Below, piece after piece: positions 1-9,993 of a DNA stretch of 64,000 nt. The translations under genes and the position numbers were made by a program. The notes under the pieces were generated by a model. It was not told where the DNA came from. It saw only the letters and a program-made list of their open reading frames with translations, and ran no database searches. Each line of letters begins with the position of its first letter. The first letter of the stretch is position 1. Origin of the DNA: Actinomyces minihominis (GTDB lineage: Bacteria; Actinomycetota; Actinomycetes; Actinomycetales; Actinomycetaceae); assembly GCF_900187855.1 (NCBI RefSeq), contig NZ_FYEG01000001.1:124001-188000 (forward strand), given 5' to 3'.

Positions 1-679
1 GCAGCGCCCCCGTACCGACCGGTGCCCCAAACTTGTGTCCACCGAGGGTGAGAAGGTCGAGATCAAGCTGCGCAAACGATAGTTGGAGGTTTCCGACGGC
101 CTGGGTGGCATCGGAGTGGACCCGTGCGAGAGGCGCGAACTCTCGCACCCATGACACCAGTTCGGAAAGAGGTTGGACCACCCCGGTCTCCGAACAGACC
201 AGACCCGCGGACGCCAGTGCTAGCCTGCGCTCACCGACAAGGCCCTCGAGCCCCTCCAGTTCAATGACACCTCGGCTATCGACAGGAATGACCTCCTGCG
301 CTATCCCGAATGCCTGCAGGGCAACCTTCTGCTCCCGTACCGCCGGGTGCTCCACCGCCGAGGTCAGCCAGATCCACCTGCTAGTTCCCCCCGAACTCAC
401 GCCCTGATCACGGACCGAGCGGGCGCCGCCGGTTACTCCAAGCGCCGCAGACTCTGTAGCACCCGAGGTGAAAATCACCTCGGGTCGCTCGGCACCCAGG
501 GCCACCGCAAGGCGCTCACGGGCATCCTCCAGGAGCAGCCGAGCAGCCCTACCCCCGGCATGTAGAGAACTGGGGTTACCGGGTGTGCTCGACAGCTTCT
601 CCGCGGTCTCAAACCAGGCGAGCCGCGCAGACTCCCGCATCGGGGTGGTCGCAGCATGATCCAGGTAGACCGGCACCAT
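1..679 (-). CDS. Cysteine desulfurase (NifS/IscS family), 3' end cut by window edge
   Basis: PLP-dependent removal of sulfur from L-cysteine for Fe-S cluster and tRNA thiolation pathways. About 226 residues are visible. The protein opens with VYLDHAATTP, the family's N-terminal signature, and carries HSDATQAVGN followed by GGHKFGAPVGTG, in which Lys216 is the expected PLP lysine. The C-terminal part with the catalytic cysteine loop lies outside the window. The ATG at 679 is 24 bp after the etfA stop on the same strand, so the gene is probably co-transcribed with etfB-etfA, a common actinobacterial arrangement. The exact subfamily (IscS-like or SufS-like) cannot be decided from this part; the sequence looks like the class I NifS/IscS type. 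Confidence 0.93.
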   Translation of the reverse strand, partial: MVPVYLDHAATTPMRESARLAWFETAEKLSSTPGNPSSLHAGGRAARLLLEDARERLAVALGAERPEVIFTSGATESAALGVTGGARSVRDQGVSSGGTSRWIWLTSAVEHPAVREQKVALQAFGIAQEVIPVDSRGVIELEGLEGLVGERRLALASAGLVCSETGVVQPLSELVSWVREFAPLARVHSDATQAVGNLQLSFAQLDLDLLTLGGHKFGAPVGTGAL

Positions 680-703
680 CGGATATCTCGTTGATGCTCG
701 GGT

Positions 704-1684
704 TTAGCCGAGCTGCTCGAAGGTCTCAAGAAGCTGCGGTACGACCTCGTTGAGGTCACCGACCACAGCGAAATCCGCCAGCTCTAGAATCGGGGCATCC
801 GGGTCGTCAACCACGGCCACGATCACCTCGGATCCGAGCATGCCGCAGGTATGGTGAACGGCCCCCGACACACCCAGCCCGATGTAAAGCTTGGGCGCAA
901 CCGTAACGCCTGTCTGGCCAATCTGCGCGGAACGCTCCACCCAGCCCTCATCGCAGGCAACCCGTGTTGCACCAACCGCGCCACCGAGGGCATCAGCCAG
1001 CTGCTCCACCAGCGTGAAGTCACCGTCAACACCCCGGCCACCAACCACGACGACATCCGCGTCACCAAGACTGATGCGGGTCCCCTTAGGCTCACTCCGA
1101 GTTGAAACAACCTCAACCCCGAGGGCTCCTGGCGAAAGTTCAGCGGCGATTGGCACCACCACTCCCTCACCGGCCGGACCCTCATCAGGCCCAACACCGG
1201 AGTTCAGAGCAAGCACGGGGAACCCATGAGTGACATGGAAGGCAGTCGCCCACGATCCACCCAACGCCGACTTCTCAGCGACGATACGCCCGTCATCGAC
1301 ACGCAGGCTCGAAACATCAACGGCCCCACCCGCTGCCGAGGTGGCAGACAGCATGGCGGTTACAGCCCTACCCAGGTAGTTCGAGGTAGTGAGGACAGCG
1401 CCCGAGTTACCAAGCTGGGTGAGCGCTATCCGCGCTACATCAGCGACCGCCGCGGGAACCGCGGGCGAGTAGCCGCTTGCTTGCGGAACATAGACTGTTT
1501 GGGCTCCGCCAGCGCGGCATCCCTCTTCGTCGACCTCCGGGGAAACACTAAGTGCAACCACCGGCCCCTCGGTCAGGGTGGAGGCAAGGTGCAGCAGCTT
1601 CGAGGATGCCGCGGAAAGTGTGGGGACAGACTCGGTCCTGTCATTTTCAACCAGGACCAGAATGGGCTGGGTAATGAGTTCCAT
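704..1684 (-). CDS. etfA: Electron transfer flavoprotein alpha subunit
   Basis: 326 residues, normal for the family (FixB/EtfA). The alpha subunit carries FAD and passes electrons from acyl-CoA or related dehydrogenases onward with EtfB. The C-terminal FAD domain is recognisable from GLGVSGAVHHTCGM (family: GISGAxQHxxGM) and from DDPDAPILELADFAVVGDL near the end. The N-terminal half is the variable alpha/beta domain. The gene follows etfB with a 9-bp gap and precedes the cysteine desulfurase. No ferredoxin domain is fused. Function assigned by family; the partner dehydrogenase is not in the window. Confidence 0.95.
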   Translation of the reverse strand: MELITQPILVLVENDRTESVPTLSAASSKLLHLASTLTEGPVVALSVSPEVDEEGCRAGGAQTVYVPQASGYSPAVPAAVADVARIALTQLGNSGAVLTTSNYLGRAVTAMLSATSAAGGAVDVSSLRVDDGRIVAEKSALGGSWATAFHVTHGFPVLALNSGVGPDEGPAGEGVVVPIAAELSPGALGVEVVSTRSEPKGTRISLGDADVVVVGGRGVDGDFTLVEQLADALGGAVGATRVACDEGWVERSAQIGQTGVTVAPKLYIGLGVSGAVHHTCGMLGSEVIVAVVDDPDAPILELADFAVVGDLNEVVPQLLETFEQLG

Positions 1685-1693
1685 TGCGCTCCC

Positions 1694-2485
1694 CTACAGC
1701 TCTACTCGATCGGTAATGAACTCGGCAAGCAACCGTCCCGCGTCCCCCGAGTCCGTCACAACCACCCCGGCTTCACGAAGCTTCGGGTCGGCAGCGAGCA
1801 CCTCGATGGAACTCAGCGTGATGCCATCCAGGTCAATCCCGGCCTCAGCAAGCTCATCTACCTCCCAGACATCAAGGGGCTTGGAGCGTGCGGCACGTAG
1901 CTCTTTAAATGACGGGTAGCGAGGCTCGTTAATCTGGTCGGTCACCGACACAACAACGGGGGTCGCGGACCGCAGGACATCTTCATTTCCGTCCGCCCTA
2001 CGCTCAATCGTCACAGCCGCCGGCGAACCACCTTCGACCTGCATACTGTGTGCGAGGTCGAGCAGGGGCCAGCCCAGGTGGGTTGCCATCGCGGGGGCCA
2101 CCATCGAGGTCATACCGTCGAGGCTGGCCATACCGGTGATCACCATGTCAACCGGTTCTTCACCCGCAAGCGCCGCCACTACAGCCGCGAGAACGCGAGC
2201 GGTCCCGAGTGCATCCGCACCCGCCAGAGCCTCATCCGTGACGAGGACGGCGCGATCAGCCCCCATCTGCAGGGCTCGTACCAGCGCATCCTCGGATTCT
2301 TCGGGCCCCATGGTCAGCGCGATGACCTCTCCGCCCAGCTCCTCTACCGTGGAAACAGCGGCCTCAATGGCATACTCATCAAGTTCATTGAGGACATCGT
2401 CCTCACCCCGAACCAGACGTCCCTCTTCGATACGCCGATCCGAGTCAGCGTCAGGAACGTGCTTCACGCACACAACGATTCTCAT
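1694..2485 (-). CDS. etfB: Electron transfer flavoprotein beta subunit
   Basis: 263 residues from the ATG at 2485, which gives the family N-terminus MRIVVCVKHVPD and has GGAG just upstream. An upstream extension of 24 codons is open but unlike the family. The protein shows NELDEYAIEAAV and the ADRAVLVTD/GADALGTA segments of the nucleotide-binding EtfB fold. First gene of the minus-strand group etfB-etfA-cysteine desulfurase. It is divergent from glgX, so the 136 bp between the two starts holds both promoters. Confidence 0.95.
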   Translation of the reverse strand: MRIVVCVKHVPDADSDRRIEEGRLVRGEDDVLNELDEYAIEAAVSTVEELGGEVIALTMGPEESEDALVRALQMGADRAVLVTDEALAGADALGTARVLAAVVAALAGEEPVDMVITGMASLDGMTSMVAPAMATHLGWPLLDLAHSMQVEGGSPAAVTIERRADGNEDVLRSATPVVVSVTDQINEPRYPSFKELRAARSKPLDVWEVDELAEAGIDLDGITLSSIEVLAADPKLREAGVVVTDSGDAGRLLAEFITDRVEL

Positions 2486-2582
2486 GACTCCAGTCTGCCA
2501 CGCACGAATGTCTGATAGTTCGTGAGATCTGGCGCTTGAAGCGAAAAACTGGGGCAAGATTAGAGAGTTGAGCGCTGCGTCT

Positions 2583-2588
2583 TAGAAT
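2583..2588 (+). promoter_or_regulatory. Possible -10 element of glgX promoter (TAGAAT)
   Basis: TAGAAT lies 33 bp before the glgX ATG, with TTAGAG at 2560-2565 as a weak -35 at 17-bp spacing. Inference from sequence only. Confidence 0.35.
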
Positions 2589-2621
2589 GGCAGTCCACCT
2601 GTACTTACCGAGCGGAATGAC

Positions 2622-4910
2622 ATGACACCAACCTTTGCCAACCGCCCCAACGAGACCGTAATACTGCCCTCGTCGACCCCGATTCCGGCGGCCAACCCGA
2701 ACCCCAACCGGATCGGAGTCTGGGAAAACCCCTCGGGCGGCCTGGATATCTCGGTGGTTGCGCCACACGCATCAGCGGTTGACTTCTGTGTTATCTCCGG
2801 AGAGGGCGCGGAGCGCCGGGAGCAGCGCTGGACTCTGAGGGGCCCGGTTCAGGGCATCTGGCACGGTCACCTCGATGGCAAGGGGGCCGGAACGATCTAT
2901 GGGTTCAGGGCATTCGGGACATGGGATCCCGATGCGGGCCTCTACTACAACCCCTCCAAGTTCCTCATTGATCCGTACGGACGGGCAGTTGTGGGCTCAC
3001 CTGAGCTGAGCGCCGCCCTGCACGCCCACCACGTCGATCATGAGATGTATCCGACAACCTACCCGCTGGCTCAATCAAACCTGAACTCGGCTCTCTTTGC
3101 CCCGGCCTCCGCTGTTGTCAGTAGTAACTTCTCCGTTTCCCCCCGGCCCCGCATCGACGGGGACAAGGTCGTGCTTTACGAACTGCACGTCAAGGGGTTC
3201 ACAAAGAACCTTCCCGGGCTTCCCGAGGAGCTGCGGGGCACGTACGCCGGCCTCGCCCACCCGGCAGCAATCGAGTACATCAAATCACTCGGCGTCACCA
3301 CCCTTGAGCTGCTGCCCGTTCACGCCAAGATGGATGAGCCCTTCCTGACCGATCGGGGTCTAACCAACTACTGGGGCTACTCGACACTGGCTTTCTTCGC
3401 CCCCGAACCGTCGTTCGCCACCGCTGCGTCTCAGGCGGCCGGCCCACAGGCGGTTGTTGATGAGTTCCGCGGCATGGTCTCACTACTGCACAACGCCGGC
3501 CTTGAGGTCGTACTTGACGTGGTCTACAACCACACCTGTGAGGGCGGGGACTCCGGACCGACCCTGTGCTGGAGGGGTTTGGACTCTCTCATGTACTACC
3601 GCAGGGTTAAGGACCGCCCCCGCCACATGATTGATGACACCGGCTGTGGAAACACGCTGAACTTCTCCGAGGAGAAGGTTGTGCAGATGACACTGGACTC
3701 ACTGCGCTACTGGGTTGAACACATGGGGGTGGATGGTTTCCGCTTCGATCTCGCGGTCAGCCTGGGACGCCTTGATACCGGCTACACGGATTTCCACCCC
3801 TTCCTGGTGGCGGCTGCCGCAGACCCCGTGTTGCGCGATGTCAAGCTGTTTGCCGAGCCGTGGGATCTGGGAATGGGTGGCTGGCAGACCGGCAACTTCC
3901 CCATTCCCTTCGGAGAGTGGAATGACCGCTACCGCGATTCCATCCGTAAGTTCTGGCTCACTGACTTCCAGCAGCAGTCAGCCGGTCGTCCCGTCTCAGG
4001 ACCCAATGATCTCGCCACCCGACTGTCCGGTTCCGCGGATATGTTCGGCTGGCGCTCCGGTGCGAAGCGGGGACCACTCGCTTCGGTCAACTTCCTGACG
4101 GCGCACGATGGATTCACACTTGCCGACCTCACTGCCTACAACCACAAGCACAACATGGCAAACCTGGAGAATAACCAGGATGGCACCAACAACAACCACT
4201 CCTGGAACCACGGGGTTGAAGGCACCCCTGCCGCCTTCCTCATGAACCCCGACCTGGCGGATTCAACGGGTGTGGTTGAGGAGCTGTCTTATGTTCGTGA
4301 GAGGTCGAGGCGCAACCTGCTCACCACCCTGCTGGTTTCCGCAGGGACACCCATGATCACAGCCGGGGATGAGTTCGGTCGTACCCAGTACGGCAACAAC
4401 AACGCCTACTGCCAGGACTCCCCTATCTCCTGGGTCGACTGGGAGCTTGATGAGTCGCAGGAGGACTTACTCTCCTGGTCCAAGTACCTCATTGCCCTTC
4501 GGAGGTTGCACCCCGTGATGCGCCCCACCACCTTCGCCCACGGCTCAGTCATCGCTGGCGACACGCTGCCCGATGTTTCCTGGTTCAACCGCAAGGGCGA
4601 GCCCATGAGTAATGACGGTTGGTCGCAGGCGAAGAACCGCATCTTCCAGATGCGTCGTTCGGGCCGGTTCCTGGGTGATGTGGACGCACTTGTCGTTGTC
4701 AATGGCACCCTGAACACTGCAAAAATCACCCTGCCTGAGAGCCACGGCAACGAGTGGGTACTGGTGGCTGACACATCCTGGCCAACCCCCGCTCACGGGG
4801 GAATCGAACAGGCCGAGAAGGCTCTGGAGCAGGGTGAAGTCATTGCCATTGGCGGCAAGGAGGCCATGGAACCTCAGTCGCTAGCTGTTTACTTCTCAAG
4901 AAGTAAGTAG
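2622..4910 (+). CDS. glgX: Glycogen debranching enzyme GlgX (GH13 isoamylase type)
   Basis: 762 residues. Hydrolyses alpha-1,6 branches, chiefly of phosphorylase-limit glycogen. An N-terminal CBM48-like domain (about residues 30-130) is followed by the GH13 barrel. The conserved regions are VVYNHTCEG, GVDGFRFDLA with Asp376 as nucleophile, FAEPWDLG with Glu412 as acid/base, and TAHDG with Asp496 as third acid. The C-terminal beta domain ends at about residue 760. The ATG at 2622 follows AGCGGA. The gene is convergent with lacZ (14 bp between stops) and stands apart from the glg cluster at 17-26 kb. With GlgP it would release glucose-1-phosphate from glycogen. Confidence 0.94.
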   Translation: MTPTFANRPNETVILPSSTPIPAANPNPNRIGVWENPSGGLDISVVAPHASAVDFCVISGEGAERREQRWTLRGPVQGIWHGHLDGKGAGTIYGFRAFGTWDPDAGLYYNPSKFLIDPYGRAVVGSPELSAALHAHHVDHEMYPTTYPLAQSNLNSALFAPASAVVSSNFSVSPRPRIDGDKVVLYELHVKGFTKNLPGLPEELRGTYAGLAHPAAIEYIKSLGVTTLELLPVHAKMDEPFLTDRGLTNYWGYSTLAFFAPEPSFATAASQAAGPQAVVDEFRGMVSLLHNAGLEVVLDVVYNHTCEGGDSGPTLCWRGLDSLMYYRRVKDRPRHMIDDTGCGNTLNFSEEKVVQMTLDSLRYWVEHMGVDGFRFDLAVSLGRLDTGYTDFHPFLVAAAADPVLRDVKLFAEPWDLGMGGWQTGNFPIPFGEWNDRYRDSIRKFWLTDFQQQSAGRPVSGPNDLATRLSGSADMFGWRSGAKRGPLASVNFLTAHDGFTLADLTAYNHKHNMANLENNQDGTNNNHSWNHGVEGTPAAFLMNPDLADSTGVVEELSYVRERSRRNLLTTLLVSAGTPMITAGDEFGRTQYGNNNAYCQDSPISWVDWELDESQEDLLSWSKYLIALRRLHPVMRPTTFAHGSVIAGDTLPDVSWFNRKGEPMSNDGWSQAKNRIFQMRRSGRFLGDVDALVVVNGTLNTAKITLPESHGNEWVLVADTSWPTPAHGGIEQAEKALEQGEVIAIGGKEAMEPQSLAVYFSRSK

Positions 4911-4924
4911 TTTCCGACCACTAC

Positions 4925-7900
4925 CTACTCGAGCCCCTGGAAGCCAAAGCGGAACTCCAGGGGCTCCGTGGTTCCCACCAGGTACTCGGGGTGGGGGCGA
5001 GCCCCCCACGTATCATCTCCGGCTACGCCCCTACGCTGAAGTGCGGGTCGCAGGTAGGTGTGACTGACCGGTGGCAACTCGTGGTGATGTGCCGCGTTCT
5101 CTACTTCAAACGGCGACCAGGGTAGGGCTGAGAGCTCCATGGGGGTCACACTGGAAAAGCGCAGTCCCGCACCCGTTGCTCCGGTGATTTCAGCCCAGCG
5201 CACCCCGGTGTGGTTGCCTGCTTCCTGAGGACGCAGGTAGGGCGTGAGTTGGGAGGTCACATCGGCCTCGTAAACCCCGAGAAATGCGCCACCCCGTCTG
5301 TCCTGCTGGCTCTCGGCTGCTCCCTCGCCGTACCAGCGCAGACTCTCCAGTTCAGGAGGGCATGTGAAGATCATCCCAAACTCCGGGAGGTCGCCCATTT
5401 CCCCGGCAGGATCGAGGCGCAAAACCACATCGATGTGCCCGTCCCCCGCCACCGAGTACTCAACCGTGCACGAAGTGGAGGGGAATGTAGGAAGAAGGTA
5501 GGTGTAGGTGACGCGGATAAGACCGTGGTCTTCAACCACCTCGGGGTTGGTCGGTCCCGGCACAAACTTGGCGTACCTGGAAGCCAGAAGCCACTGCCCG
5601 TCTTCGAACGGGGCGTGCCAGGCGCGCTCATTCGAGGTCGGAGCATGCCAGAAGTTGGGCATCGGGATCCGGTCCAGCAGCTCGGGGCGCGCCCCAGGTT
5701 CTGTTCCGTAACGGTAGGAAACCAGGCCGCCGTAGAGGCGTGAGAAGAGCGCATGGAACCTCTCTCCCTGCACCCCAATGTTGTGGATTCCATTGATCAG
5801 GGTCGGAACGGGCGCTGTTTTCTGTCGCCGGGAACCGTCCCCCACCAAGATGACTGCCTGCTCGCGCGCCACCTCAAAACCAGGTGCGCCCCAAACTGTC
5901 TTCTCTCGGAGACGGAAGGAGACATCCACCGTATACTCGCCCTCTTCAAAGGGAGCCCAGACGGGAAGTTGATAGGAAGCTGACGCCCCCGGTGCGACAT
6001 CGGTTGGGAACTCGGCCTCGGCAATGACCCGCCCCTCTTCCGCGACCGTCACCACCGCATCAAAGGCGGAGGTCGAAGTGAAGTTGAATCGATTGGTCAC
6101 TGTTACCGCGCCGTCCTCAATGGCGCAGTGGATCCCCTGGTACAGGTACTTGACCTCCTGTGTTCTGGGCGTCGGGCTGCGGTCTGCGAAGAAGATGCCG
6201 TTCCCGCAGAACTCAGCGTCGTGGGGCCGATCTCCGAAATCACCCCCGTACCCGAGGTAGGAGGTCCCACTGGACGAAACGGCAGGCAGTGCCTGGTCTG
6301 CGAAGTCCCAGATGAAACCACCCTGGAAGAGGGGTTCCCTATAGGCAAGGTCCATGTAGCGATCGACCGCCCCAAAAGAGTTACCCATGGCATGAGCGAA
6401 CTCGCAGAGGATCATCGGCTTCTCGCGGTTCTCCCGGAGGTGTTCTTCAACTTCGGCCGCGGGCCTGTACATCTCGGAATGGACATCCGTGGACTGCGGA
6501 TGGCGGTCGTCCCAAGCCACCCCCTCGTAGTGGATGGGACGACTGTCGAGTTTGCGAAGGTAATCTGCGGTCTTTAGGAAGTTCAACCCACCCAGGGACT
6601 CATTCCCGAGAGACCACATCACCACGCTGGGATGGTTCTTGTCCCTCTCGTACATGTTGGCGGCCCGGTCCAGCAGGGCCGGTAGCCAGTCGGGGTTATC
6701 CCCCGGGACCGCGTCCTCCAGGGCGCGCCCCCCAAACTTGATGTCCTCCCACAGGCCGTGCGTTTCCACGTTCATCTCATCGATGACGTAGAAGCCGTAC
6801 TCATCGCACAGTTCATAGAAGAAGGAGTTGTTGGGATAGTGGCTGGTCCGGATGGCGTTGGCCCCCACCTGCTTCAGCAGACGCAGATCGACCTCGGTTT
6901 CCTCCCGCGTAAAAACGCGACCATTCTCGCCAAACTCGTGCCGATTGACGCCTCGGAAAACCACCCGCTGCCCGTTGATCTTGAGTAGACCGTCCTCGAC
7001 TGCAAACCGGCGTACACCGACACGAAGCGGGATGAACTCAATGACCGTTTCGTCGGCGTCCAAGACCTCGAGATACCCCTCGTAGAGGTGGGGGTCCTCC
7101 GCGCTCCACATGCGGGGTTCGCGAAGGACGAGGGCAAAGTTTCCCTGGCCATCATCCTCCATTGGTGATCCCGCCAGGTGGGCCCGAACGAAACCTTCGC
7201 CCTCAACATCCACGGCAATGTCAACCCGCGCCGAACTTAGATCCTCACCGAGGTGAGTCCCGACGCGAACGTCACGGACATGAACCGCCGGGTAGGCCCG
7301 CAGGTGAACCGAACGGAAAAGTCCCGAAAAGCGAAAGAAATCCTGATCTTCAAGCCAGGATCCCGAGCACCACTTGTAGACCGTCACCGCGAGCAGATTC
7401 TCCCCCTCGACAAGCAGGTCGGAGATATCGAACTCAGAGGGGGTGAAGGAATCCTCGCCGTAGCCGACGTAGTGGCCGTTGAGCCAAACTTCCAGGGCAC
7501 TCTCGGCCCCGTCGAAGGTAATCGTCACCCGGTTGCCGCGAACCCACTGGGCCGCAAGCGCAGGGTCAAGAGTAAAGGTCCTGCGGTAACAGGCGGTGGG
7601 GTTGAACCGGGGCGGGACCTGCGGGGGCCGAATGTCCTGGAGTCCGTCCCAGGGATACTGCACATTGACGTACTGGGGGCTGTCGTATCCAGCCAGTTGG
7701 ATGTGCCCGGGAACCGCGATCTCATCCCAAAGGTGATCATCATGGTCGGGCAACTGGTAGCCGTTGGGCTTCCCCTCGGGGGTGGTGGCGTAGAAGAACC
7801 TCCACCGCCCGTCGAGCGACTGCTCGAAGCTACTCACCCCGGTTATCATCTCTTCTGCCGTGGCGAACCAGCGGTGATCAGAGTGCGGCTCCATCCGCCC

Positions 7901-7948
7901 CACGGCAACCACGGTTGGGTCTGACAGTTGTTCTAGTTCGAAGCTCAC
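4925..7948 (-). CDS. lacZ: Beta-galactosidase, LacZ type (GH2)
   Basis: 1007 residues, close to E. coli LacZ (1024). Hydrolyses terminal beta-galactosides. Domain order matches GH2: sugar-binding jelly roll (about 40-210), Ig-like (220-320), TIM barrel (about 325-620), second Ig-like, and the large C-terminal Bgal_small domain (about 730-1005). Catalytic motifs are WSLGNES with Glu450 as acid/base and LCEFAHAMGN with Glu516 as nucleophile. The start is GTG at 7948 with GGGA upstream. No signal peptide, so cytoplasmic: it would act on galactosides imported by the ABC permeases encoded just upstream in the same operon. Last gene of that operon. Confidence 0.96.
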   Translation of the reverse strand: MSFELEQLSDPTVVAVGRMEPHSDHRWFATAEEMITGVSSFEQSLDGRWRFFYATTPEGKPNGYQLPDHDDHLWDEIAVPGHIQLAGYDSPQYVNVQYPWDGLQDIRPPQVPPRFNPTACYRRTFTLDPALAAQWVRGNRVTITFDGAESALEVWLNGHYVGYGEDSFTPSEFDISDLLVEGENLLAVTVYKWCSGSWLEDQDFFRFSGLFRSVHLRAYPAVHVRDVRVGTHLGEDLSSARVDIAVDVEGEGFVRAHLAGSPMEDDGQGNFALVLREPRMWSAEDPHLYEGYLEVLDADETVIEFIPLRVGVRRFAVEDGLLKINGQRVVFRGVNRHEFGENGRVFTREETEVDLRLLKQVGANAIRTSHYPNNSFFYELCDEYGFYVIDEMNVETHGLWEDIKFGGRALEDAVPGDNPDWLPALLDRAANMYERDKNHPSVVMWSLGNESLGGLNFLKTADYLRKLDSRPIHYEGVAWDDRHPQSTDVHSEMYRPAAEVEEHLRENREKPMILCEFAHAMGNSFGAVDRYMDLAYREPLFQGGFIWDFADQALPAVSSSGTSYLGYGGDFGDRPHDAEFCGNGIFFADRSPTPRTQEVKYLYQGIHCAIEDGAVTVTNRFNFTSTSAFDAVVTVAEEGRVIAEAEFPTDVAPGASASYQLPVWAPFEEGEYTVDVSFRLREKTVWGAPGFEVAREQAVILVGDGSRRQKTAPVPTLINGIHNIGVQGERFHALFSRLYGGLVSYRYGTEPGARPELLDRIPMPNFWHAPTSNERAWHAPFEDGQWLLASRYAKFVPGPTNPEVVEDHGLIRVTYTYLLPTFPSTSCTVEYSVAGDGHIDVVLRLDPAGEMGDLPEFGMIFTCPPELESLRWYGEGAAESQQDRRGGAFLGVYEADVTSQLTPYLRPQEAGNHTGVRWAEITGATGAGLRFSSVTPMELSALPWSPFEVENAAHHHELPPVSHTYLRPALQRRGVAGDDTWGARPHPEYLVGTTEPLEFRFGFQGLE

Positions 7949-7995
7949 CTTTTTGTCCCTGCTACTAACCTTTTACCCTTCCGAGGTGCGGTGGG

Positions 7996-8949
7996 TTACC
8001 CCTTAACTGAACCTGCTGCCAAACCCGACTGCCAGAACTTCTGCAGACCTAGGAACAGGATGATCAGTGGGATCACGCCCAGCAGAGCGCCCATCATGAC
8101 AGCACCCTTGGGAGGGGCAAAGTAGGACATCATTCCGTAAAGGCCCAGCGTGACCGGACGGATCTCCGAGGTCGCAACCATCATGAGGGGCAGCAGGAAG
8201 TTGTTCCAGGTCGCCACGAAGATGAAGAGGAAGATCGTCACCATCGCGGGGGCCAGAAGCCGCAGAACCATCGTGAAGAAGATCCTGGCCTCGGAGGCTC
8301 CGTCGATCCTGGCCGCCTCAATCAGTTCGGTGGGAACCGATGTCTCCGCGTAGACCCGTCCGAGGAAGACGCCGAACGGTGAGACACAGGACGGAATGAT
8401 GATCGCCCACATTGTGTTGGTGATGCCCATGTTGTGGAAGACGATATAGAGGGGAATGGTCAGGAGAGCGACGGGCATGAGCAGTCCGCCCATGATGAAC
8501 CCCATGGTGACCCCGCGGCCCGGGAAGGCGAACTTCGCCATTCCGTAGCCCGCGGCGACGGAGATAAGGGTTCCCACCACTCCGGCGAAGGTGGAGTAGA
8601 ACAGCGAGTTGCCGACCCAGCGCCAGAAGAGCCCCTGGGTCCACTCCATCAGGGTGTTGTAGTTGGCGGCGATATTGATCTGGTCTCCAAACCAGAAACC
8701 TGAGCTGGTTAGAAGCTGCGAGTTGGTCTTGGTGGAGGCAAACATGACCCAGATGATGGGCATGAGGAAGTAAACCAGGGCAAAGATGAGGGCGGCCATG
8801 GTGATGATCTTGACCCACCTGGGGGGCCGCATCGAGCTTGGGATGTTATCCCACTCTTCGCTGCGCGCCGACTTTCTGGCCTTCTTCACAGGCTTGATGG
8901 GCTCTGTGACTTCATCTTCGCTGACGGAAACTGCAACGGGAGTGGTCAT
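7996..8949 (-). CDS. Sugar ABC transporter permease, MalG/LacG type
   Basis: 317 residues. Inner-membrane half of a carbohydrate uptake-1 (CUT1) ABC importer. One TM helix after a charged N-terminus (about residues 50-70) is followed by a cluster of five helices. The EAA loop is seen as ELIEAARIDGASEARIFF, the contact for the ATPase. Start ATG overlaps the stop of the upstream permease gene (ATGA, 8946-8949), indicating translational coupling. No ATPase gene is in the locus; CUT1 systems often share one encoded elsewhere (MsmK/MsmX type, inference). Confidence 0.93.
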   Translation of the reverse strand: MTTPVAVSVSEDEVTEPIKPVKKARKSARSEEWDNIPSSMRPPRWVKIITMAALIFALVYFLMPIIWVMFASTKTNSQLLTSSGFWFGDQINIAANYNTLMEWTQGLFWRWVGNSLFYSTFAGVVGTLISVAAGYGMAKFAFPGRGVTMGFIMGGLLMPVALLTIPLYIVFHNMGITNTMWAIIIPSCVSPFGVFLGRVYAETSVPTELIEAARIDGASEARIFFTMVLRLLAPAMVTIFLFIFVATWNNFLLPLMMVATSEIRPVTLGLYGMMSYFAPPKGAVMMGALLGVIPLIILFLGLQKFWQSGLAAGSVKG

Positions 8950-9956
8950 CGGGAAACCTTCCTCTGCGCCAGGGCGTAAACCGCCGCAAGTGAGCCGGCA
9001 ATCAGGGCCATGACGATAGAGATGGCTGATGCGGGGCCGTCACCCGAGGGGGTGATCGATCCCATCATGGTGTTGTAAGCCATCGTCATCGGGGTGTAAT
9101 CCATGCCCATCCACGAGTTGACGGTCTGCATCACCGTGGGCTCATTGAACAGCTGGATGGTGCCGATGATAGAGAGCAGGACCGCTAGGAGCGCCGCGCT
9201 TGAAACCATGGGGATCTTGACGTACCACGTCACCTGCCACCCGGTTGCACCGTCGAGGCGGGCGGCCTCATAAAGATCCTTGGGGATAGCCTGAAGGGCC
9301 GCCAGGAAGATGAGCATGTTGTAGCCGGTGTAGGTCCAGGTGGTCATGTTGGCCATCGAGAGCAGCATCATCGAGGGGGACATGAAGTCGGCGTTGATGC
9401 CGATGTCTGCAAGTCCCTTGACCAGGGGGGAGATCTCGGGAGTGTAGAGGTAGAGCCACACCATTGCGGCGACGATGCCGGGAATGGCGTAGGGAAGGAA
9501 GTTACCCAGGCGGAAAATGGCCACCCTCTTGATGACCAAGGAGTCAATGAGGAGGGCGAGGACGAGGGCCATGATGATCATGACGGGAATCTGGAACAGG
9601 GCGTAGAGCACTACGCGCCCGATGCCACTCCAGAACGAGTCGTTGGTGATGACGTAGGCGTAGTTCTCGAACCCTACGAAGGAGTCGACGGTCCCCCCAC
9701 CCCCGAAGGCGCCACCACCGACGGGAACCTTTCGGGTGAAGGACTGTTTGATAGCCACCCCGATGGGGATGAGGAACACCAGTATAAATGCGAGTGTGAA
9801 GGGAGCTACGAACGCCCACCCTGCACGGGCCTGCCTGCGTGACACAGCCTTGGAACCTCTGTTGGCAGCGCGCTTTCCAGGCTTCGCTTCCCCTCCGGGG
9901 TCTTCCTGCGGCATCAGTGCCGGGTCAACCAGCGTGACTGTCTCTGGTATCGTCAT
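8946..9956 (-). CDS. Sugar ABC transporter permease, MalF/LacF type
   Basis: 336 residues. Partner permease of the CUT1 importer. The N-terminal cytoplasmic part rich in basic residues (about 1-45) leads to six TM helices. The EAA loop is DLYEAARLDGATGWQVTWY. The gene lies 101 bp after the binding-protein gene, with a hairpin in the gap, and overlaps the next permease by 4 bp. The context points to a galactoside such as lactose, galacto-N-biose or lacto-N-biose as substrate, but the sequence alone does not fix it. Confidence 0.93.
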   Translation of the reverse strand: MTIPETVTLVDPALMPQEDPGGEAKPGKRAANRGSKAVSRRQARAGWAFVAPFTLAFILVFLIPIGVAIKQSFTRKVPVGGGAFGGGGTVDSFVGFENYAYVITNDSFWSGIGRVVLYALFQIPVMIIMALVLALLIDSLVIKRVAIFRLGNFLPYAIPGIVAAMVWLYLYTPEISPLVKGLADIGINADFMSPSMMLLSMANMTTWTYTGYNMLIFLAALQAIPKDLYEAARLDGATGWQVTWYVKIPMVSSAALLAVLLSIIGTIQLFNEPTVMQTVNSWMGMDYTPMTMAYNTMMGSITPSGDGPASAISIVMALIAGSLAAVYALAQRKVSR

Positions 9957-9993
9957 GTCGCTCCATTGCGTAACTTCAAACGGTGGTCGTGGA

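Noticed and set aside
4900-4930. Short inverted repeat AGTAGT...ACTAC between glgX and lacZ stops
   Set aside because: Five to six bases with a gap and mostly made of the two stop-codon regions; not convincing as a terminator.
7253-7924. 223-codon open frame on the plus strand inside lacZ
   Set aside because: Shadow of the GH2 gene; no domain and proline/glycine-rich artefact composition.
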